In this document: one piece after another, positions 58,471 to 64,000 of the stretch
How the letters are laid out: every line of letters begins with the position of its first letter
Numbering within the stretch: the first letter of the stretch is position 1
Source of the DNA: Candidatus Corynebacterium faecigallinarum
GTDB taxonomy: Bacteria; Actinomycetota; Actinomycetes; Mycobacteriales; Mycobacteriaceae
DNA length: 64,000 nt
Assembly: GCA_019120175.1 (NCBI GenBank)
Contig: DWVP01000024.1
Span: 62,001 to 126,000 of the forward strand
Direction: 5' to 3'
Translations under genes and position numbers: made by a program
The notes under the pieces: generated by a model
Databases searched by the model: none
The model's input: the letters and a program-made list of their open reading frames with translations, nothing else
What the model was told of the DNA's origin: nothing

Positions 58471-58854
58471 CTAGAAGTCCGCGAGCGGGTCGTCGGGATC
58501 GGCCTCCGGATAGGACGCTCCGGCGTCGCCGGCGGCAGCGCCGTCGCCGTCGCCGTCGGTGAGGTCGTCGGCGAACGGGTCGAGCGCGGTATCGTCACCG
58601 GCGTCGGCGAGAGCGTCCGGAATGTCGTCGGCGGGGGAGTGGGCGCCGGCGGTGTCCGCGCTGTCCCCGGTGTCGTCGAACTCGTCGAGGTCGACCCGGG
58701 CGCTGTCACCACCGTCGTCACCGGGGATCTCCACGCCCGGGTCCGGGGTGTCCGGGTCGACGGCGTGGGCGAGCATCTCGGTGAGCCGCTCCGGGCTGAG
58801 CGGGCTGTCAGCGTAGAGCTGGTCGACGGACGGCAGGTTGAGGGTGTCATCCAT
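58471..58854 (-). CDS. Small acidic protein in operon with the ECF sigma factor
   Basis: This 127-residue protein begins MDDTLNLPSVDQLYADSPLS, with a short helical region (PERLTEMLAHAVDPDT) and then about 85 residues dominated by Asp, Ala and Gly. The excellent ribosome-binding site AAAGGAGG precedes its ATG, so strong translation is expected. It sits directly upstream of the sigma gene in one transcript. I recognise no family. It could be a soluble regulator of the sigma factor, or a calcium/acidic partner like the repeat protein at the other end of the locus. Confidence 0.65.
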   Translation of the reverse strand: MDDTLNLPSVDQLYADSPLSPERLTEMLAHAVDPDTPDPGVEIPGDDGGDSARVDLDEFDDTGDSADTAGAHSPADDIPDALADAGDDTALDPFADDLTDGDGDGAAAGDAGASYPEADPDDPLADF

Positions 58855-59200
58855 GTGTCGTGTCCTCCTTTCTTCTCTGCCCGTGGAATGCGCGGGATGT
58901 CCTCGGGGTTCCCGGCGGGGAACGGGCCAGAGAATTGGTGTCAGATAACATCATAGGGACGCGTGTGATTACGCGCCCTGCGAGATTTTGTTTTCCGGGG
59001 CGGTGACGGTAGCCTTGGGCAGTCGGCGTTCGACAGTTGTCTCCACGTGCCTCGTGCCGGGACCGTCGGGCGCAAAGCACGAACGAACAACGTAAGTCCA
59101 GTCAGATTGCCTTTCAGGCCGTCGGCCCAGCACAGATGGGTCGAGACAGCGGTGGAGGGGCGGCCTGAGCCGAGTAGAGAAACAAAGGGGTAGCCCTTCC
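58855..59200. promoter_or_regulatory. Divergent region: sigma operon promoter and rplU leader
   Basis: This gap of 346 bases has no gene. Toward the sigma operon it holds GGGAACC on the minus strand (58907-58913), an ECF-type -35 that suggests autoregulation. Toward rplU, about 200 bases probably form a long L21 leader; its secondary structure was not resolved. A ribosome-binding site-like AAAGGGG precedes rplU. Confidence 0.4.
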
Positions 59201-59503
59201 ATGTACGCGATCGTCAAGACCGGCGGCAAGCAGTACAAGGTCGCCGAAGGCGACTTCGTCAAGGTCGAGAAGATCGAGGGTGAGCCGGGTGCGTCCGTGG
59301 CTCTCACCCCGGTTCTCCTCGTCGATGGCGCTGACATCACCACCGGTGACAAGCTTGCCGACAAGACCGTTGCTGCTGAGATCGTCGAGCAGACCAAGGG
59401 TAAGAAGATCAACGGCATGCACTACCGGAACAAGACCGGTTACAAGCGCCGTTACGGTCACCGTCAGCAGCTGACCGTCCTCAAGGTCACCGGCATCAAG
59501 TAA
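59201..59503 (+). CDS. rplU: Ribosomal protein bL21
   Basis: This 100-residue protein is a full-length bL21: [27 protein letters not shown] at the start, and [32 protein letters not shown] carrying the family signature at the end. It binds 23S rRNA in the large subunit. It is the first gene of the usual rplU-rpmA pair, downstream of rne in corynebacteria. Confidence 0.97.
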   Translation: MYAIVKTGGKQYKVAEGDFVKVEKIEGEPGASVALTPVLLVDGADITTGDKLADKTVAAEIVEQTKGKKINGMHYRNKTGYKRRYGHRQQLTVLKVTGIK

Positions 59504-59561
59504 ACCCAGCGACCGCTGTGCTTCGTGCGGCGGTACAACTTTTCCGAGGAGGGAAAAGACC

Positions 59562-59828
59562 ATGGCACACAAGAAGGGTGCATCCAGCTCCAGCAACGGT
59601 CGCGATTCCGAGTCCAAGCGTCTCGGTGTCAAGCGGTTCGGTGGTCAGCAGGTCAAGGCCGGCGAGATCCTGATCCGTCAGCGCGGTACCTCGTTCCACC
59701 CGGGTGAGAACGTCGGCCGTGGTGGCGACGACACCCTGTTCGCCCTGAAGGCAGGCGCCGTGCAGTTCAGCACCCGCCGCAACCGCCGTCTGGTGAACAT
59801 CGTCGAGGACCAGGCCGTCGAGGCCTAG
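59562..59828 (+). CDS. rpmA: Ribosomal protein bL27
   Basis: This 88-residue protein matches bL27: [29 protein letters not shown] and [32 protein letters not shown]. Its N-terminus reaches the peptidyl transferase centre. GAGGAGGGAAAAG precedes the ATG, 58 bases after rplU. An intrinsic terminator follows. Confidence 0.97.
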   Translation: MAHKKGASSSSNGRDSESKRLGVKRFGGQQVKAGEILIRQRGTSFHPGENVGRGGDDTLFALKAGAVQFSTRRNRRLVNIVEDQAVEA

Positions 59829-59849
59829 TCCCGACCGCAGTTCTCCACG

Positions 59850-59882
59850 AACCCCCGCAGCCCCGGTTGCGGGGGTTTCGTG
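59850..59882 (+). terminator. Intrinsic terminator of rplU-rpmA
   Basis: AACCCCCGCA (59850-59859) pairs with TGCGGGGGTT (59868-59877) around CCCCGG, followed by TTCGTG. It is a compact strong stem right after rpmA. Confidence 0.8.
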
Positions 59883-59968
59883 TGTCCGGGGTCTGCCCCT
59901 CGTTCTTCTGCTACCGCCCTGCGCTGGCGCCTGCGAGGCGATGTTTCATCCGGCCGAGGGGTCCGGAA

Positions 59969-60042
59969 GGTACCGAAGCCTGGCGGATTGGACCGGCCAC
60001 TGGCAGCAGCTGGCTGATTCTGCCAGGCTAGGGTCCCCAGGA
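59969..60042. repeat. Left palindromic repeat bracketing the DUF559 gene
   Basis: Positions 59969-59995 match the reverse complement of 61239-61265 at 24 of 27 bases, with the exact shared core CCGAAGCCTGGCGGAT. About 35 bases on, ATTCTGCCAGGCT nearly complements the same core, so this end also folds on itself. Confidence 0.75.
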
Positions 60043-60109
60043 GCAAGCACGACCCCCCTGCGAACACGGTCACCTGCACACTAGAGACCGCCAGCGGGTG
60101 CCGGCCTCC

Positions 60110-61066
60110 CTACCGGCGTCTTTTCCCGAAGGGGGCGACCCGCCACGGGTGCCACAGCCACCACCCCTGGTCCGTGAGAATCTTCCTCCTACGCGCTGCA
60201 CGTCCCCGTGGGTGCTCCAGGATGAACTCGATGGTGTCGCGCACCTGCTCCTGGACGAACGGCATCGCCTGATTGACGTCCACGTCGGAGTAGCGCAGCA
60301 GCGTGTACCCCCACCGCGCTGCCGCGTTACCCTTCCACCGGTCGTTGAGGAAGGCGCTGGTCCGTGCTTTACCGGCCGCGTGGTACGTCTGACTGTCGAT
60401 CTCGATGCAGACCTTCACCTCCGGGATCACGATGTCGAAGCGGTAACCCAGCACCATTTCATTGACCTGGACCGTGACGTCCAGACCGTCCAAGGCAGCG
60501 ACGATCCCGCGGACGGCCTTCAGTTCCAGGCTGCTCGCGGTGCCGGTGAGGGTCCCGTCGAGGAGTTCCGCGGCGATGGCCCGGCGGCGCGGTGGCAGTG
60601 CGGCGAGATGCTCGGCGAGACGTTCATTCCCTTGCGTTCCCTGGTACTGCCACTCTACGGCGCGGTGCAGTTCATCGAGCTTCGTGTGGGTCATGGTGGT
60701 GGCTGCTTCGATGAGCGAGACCACTCGTACGCCCTTCGCCCGCGTGGTCGGCCCGGTGGCAGCGGTGGACAAGGACAGTAGCTCGCCCCCGTCGTCGCTG
60801 CGTCCCCGGACGGTGGCCGCCTGTGCCGGCCACGTCATGGGACACGCCCCGTGGATGAAGCCGGCGGTGGTGCCGGTGTAGACCAGGCCGGGGTTCATCC
60901 AGCTCAGCCCCTGGAGGGTGAGTAGGTCGTCCGGCGTTTCGGTGGTGTAGAGCCCACGGGCCAGCCGGTGCAGTTCGCCCCGCTGGAGCGCCCCGGCGAT
61001 TTGTTTGCGTGTTTTTCCGGACGCCCGTAGTTCGCGCGTCCGCCAGAATTTTCTCGGTGTCCCCAT
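60110..61066 (-). CDS. DUF559 nuclease-like protein with AbiEi-type N-terminus
   Basis: This 318-residue protein has a winged-helix-like N-terminus (TRELRASGKTRKQIAGALQRGELHRLARGLYTT), as in AbiEi/type IV antitoxin-related proteins. It ends in a DUF559 (Vsr-like, PD-(D/E)xK fold) domain: GYRFDIVIPEVKVCIEIDSQTYH, with the Asp and ExD acids, then FLNDRWKGNAAARWGYTLLRYSDVDV. This two-domain layout is common in actinobacteria and its role, perhaps DNA cleavage in defence, is not settled. AAGGGGAA precedes the ATG at 61066. Related palindromic repeats flank it on both sides. Confidence 0.82.
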   Translation of the reverse strand: MGTPRKFWRTRELRASGKTRKQIAGALQRGELHRLARGLYTTETPDDLLTLQGLSWMNPGLVYTGTTAGFIHGACPMTWPAQAATVRGRSDDGGELLSLSTAATGPTTRAKGVRVVSLIEAATTMTHTKLDELHRAVEWQYQGTQGNERLAEHLAALPPRRRAIAAELLDGTLTGTASSLELKAVRGIVAALDGLDVTVQVNEMVLGYRFDIVIPEVKVCIEIDSQTYHAAGKARTSAFLNDRWKGNAAARWGYTLLRYSDVDVNQAMPFVQEQVRDTIEFILEHPRGRAARRRKILTDQGWWLWHPWRVAPFGKRRR

Positions 61067-61203
61067 GTATTCCCCTTGTTTTGTCCCCTTGGGCTGCAAG
61101 TCTACCGGCAGGACGCTACGGTGGCCGGGCTTCGGGCTTTCTGTCGGTGAGTGGGAGGCAGGCAAGGGGGGGGAACGTGAGGGCGAAGAGCACGGCGGTA
61201 CCC

Positions 61204-61265
61204 AAGCATGGCGGATTCGGCGGTGCGTTGGCGGTGGGCGGTCAGATCCGCCAGGCTTCGGCACC
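61204..61265. repeat. Right palindromic repeat bracketing the DUF559 gene
   Basis: AAGCATGGCGGAT at 61204-61216 and ATCCGCCAGGCTT at about 61246-61258 are inverted copies with one mismatch, forming a hairpin. The second copy, extended to 61239-61265, is the inverted partner of the left element at 59969-59995. The remaining 324-base gap before obg holds no gene. Confidence 0.7.
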
Positions 61266-61348
61266 CCGCGCACTGGACGCGACCCGTCCCGCCCGATGAT
61301 GCCCTGCTTGCCCGGGCCGGTGTTGAGCGTCCCAGATGGTAGGATTAG

Positions 61349-62905
<1,557 letters not shown>

Positions 62906-62988
62906 GACCACGGTGTCTGCACCGGCGTCTGCAGTGTTCATTCCAGTTCGATGGCGATTGGGTCCGTCGGCAGGTAATAATGAAGGGC

Positions 62989-64000
62989 ATGTCCGACACA
63001 ACTGATGCCCCTGCGTCCGCCGGTGACTCCGGCTCCTCTGCTGAAAGCGAGGCCGATTCGACGTCCGTGTTCGAGTACCCCGCCTCGCTGGAGTTCGGGA
63101 CGGACGCGGTGCATCAGCCCGGTCCGGTCATCCCGGCCACGACCAAGCAGTTCCCGGATTCCGAGGTCAGTGAGGAGGACCCGGAGTACGGGCACCGTTC
63201 TGATGTCCGCACCACGATCCGGACCGCCAAGCGCGTTGTCGTGAAGATCGGTTCGTCCAGCCTCACCGACGACAGCGGACTGGTCAGCCCGGAGCGTATC
63301 GACGTCATCGCCGATGCTCTCGAGGCCCGCATGGACCGCGACACCGACGTGATCGTGGTGTCCTCCGGTGCGGTGGCCTGCGGTATGGGCCCGCTGGGGC
63401 TGACCCAGAAGCCGACCGACCTGGCGTCCAAACAGGCGTGCGCCGCGGCCGGCCAGGTGCTGCTCGCCCAGGAGTGGGCCCGCAGTTTCGCCCGTTACGG
63501 CCGGTCGATCGGCCAGGTTCTGCTCACCGCCTCCGATGCGGCCCGCCGTGACCGTGCCCGCAACACCCAGCGCACCATCGACCGACTGCGCCAGCTCAAG
63601 GCTGTCCCGATCGTCAACGAGAATGACACGGTCGCGACGTCGGAGATGCGCTTCGGTGACAATGACCGTCTGGCATCCCTGGTGTCCCACCTGGCCTACG
63701 CTGATGCGCTGGTGCTGCTCTCCGACGTCGCCGGCCTCTACGACCGTAACCCGGCCGAGCCGGACGCCCGCTTCATCGCGGAGGTCAAGAGCGGCAAGGA
63801 TCTGCGCGGTGTCGTCGCCGGTGACGGTGGACGCCTGGGCACCGGCGGTATGGCCGCGAAGGTGTCGGCGGCACGCCTGGCGTCCCGTGCGGGTATCCCG
63901 GTGCTGCTGACCTCCACGGAGAACATCGGTGCTGCCCTGGACCAGGCGAAAGTCGGAACCTGTTTCTGGCCCCGCGAGGACCGTCTGTCGGCCTGGAAGT
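62989..64000 (+). CDS. proB: Glutamate 5-kinase, N-terminally extended (runs off the window)
   Basis: The first 337 codons are present and the gene continues past the end. Glutamate 5-kinase starts the proline pathway by phosphorylating glutamate. The kinase core begins at about residue 80 ([18 protein letters not shown]) and has [62 protein letters not shown] and [13 protein letters not shown]. The first about 75 residues are a Ser/Asp/Glu-rich extension not found in typical ProB. The ATG at 62989 is supported by an AATAAT hexamer ending seven bases ahead. A later start is possible but none with a good ribosome-binding site is seen. Confidence 0.9.
   Translation, partial: MSDTTDAPASAGDSGSSAESEADSTSVFEYPASLEFGTDAVHQPGPVIPATTKQFPDSEVSEEDPEYGHRSDVRTTIRTAKRVVVKIGSSSLTDDSGLVSPERIDVIADALEARMDRDTDVIVVSSGAVACGMGPLGLTQKPTDLASKQACAAAGQVLLAQEWARSFARYGRSIGQVLLTASDAARRDRARNTQRTIDRLRQLKAVPIVNENDTVATSEMRFGDNDRLASLVSHLAYADALVLLSDVAGLYDRNPAEPDARFIAEVKSGKDLRGVVAGDGGRLGTGGMAAKVSAARLASRAGIPVLLTSTENIGAALDQAKVGTCFWPREDRLSAWK

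Overview
This window is a high-GC actinobacterial chromosome segment, almost certainly from the genus Corynebacterium. The conserved order pepN-glbO, rpiB, tig, clpP1-clpP2, clpX, mdh, valS-folC, ndk and rne-rplU-rpmA-obg-proB is the one I associate with Corynebacterium. Small PorH-like peptides, an IniA/IniC dynamin pair and many start codons sitting directly behind a TANNNT hexamer (leaderless mRNAs) fit the same group. I cannot name the species from the sequence alone.

Layout. 0-11.4 kb: tRNA-Arg, a CopD-CtaG fusion membrane protein, an SSB paralogue, EttA, a thioesterase, a truncated TauE-like permease, truncated haemoglobin GlbO, aminopeptidase N and a single-cysteine DsbA-like protein. 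11.5-12.8 kb: four tandem genes for 67-76-residue amphipathic peptides, preceded by a G-quadruplex-type G-run and ending at a strong terminator. 12.8-23.8 kb: rpiB, an excisionase-like protein, pyruvate:quinone oxidoreductase, tRNA-Gly, tRNA-Pro, trigger factor, ClpP1/ClpP2, PurU, an alpha/beta hydrolase and ClpX. 23.8-30 kb: a TetR-like protein with a very long acidic tail, malate dehydrogenase, an HSL-type esterase, and a urate-type permease fused to an OHCU decarboxylase domain.

30.2-34.6 kb: a tightly coupled lower mevalonate operon (mevalonate kinase, diphosphomevalonate decarboxylase, phosphomevalonate kinase, type 2 IPP isomerase), without HMG-CoA synthase or reductase in the window. 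34.6-39 kb: a decaying stretch with a frameshifted hypothetical gene, an N-terminally truncated phosphoesterase, a frame-disrupted Fic module and a metallo-beta-lactamase-fold gene interrupted by an amber codon, all around an intact catalase. 39.1-50.8 kb: valS-folC-LOG-DUF4233 operon, GNAT protein, YoaK-like protein, ndk and a large RNase E.

50.8-58.9 kb holds what looks like one envelope-stress locus: an 18-repeat calcium-binding-type protein transcribed divergently from two IniA/IniC-type dynamin GTPases and a transmembrane Hsp70-like ATPase, followed by a convergent ECF sigma factor gene with a small acidic partner. GGAACC hexamers, the classic ECF -35 core, recur upstream of these genes. 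59-64 kb: rplU-rpmA, a DUF559 nuclease-like gene bracketed by related inverted repeats, obg, and the start of proB, which runs off the window.

The best candidates for something undescribed are the tandem peptide cluster and the sigma/dynamin/Hsp70/calcium-repeat locus. Assignments rest on reading motifs and gene context; no database search was run.
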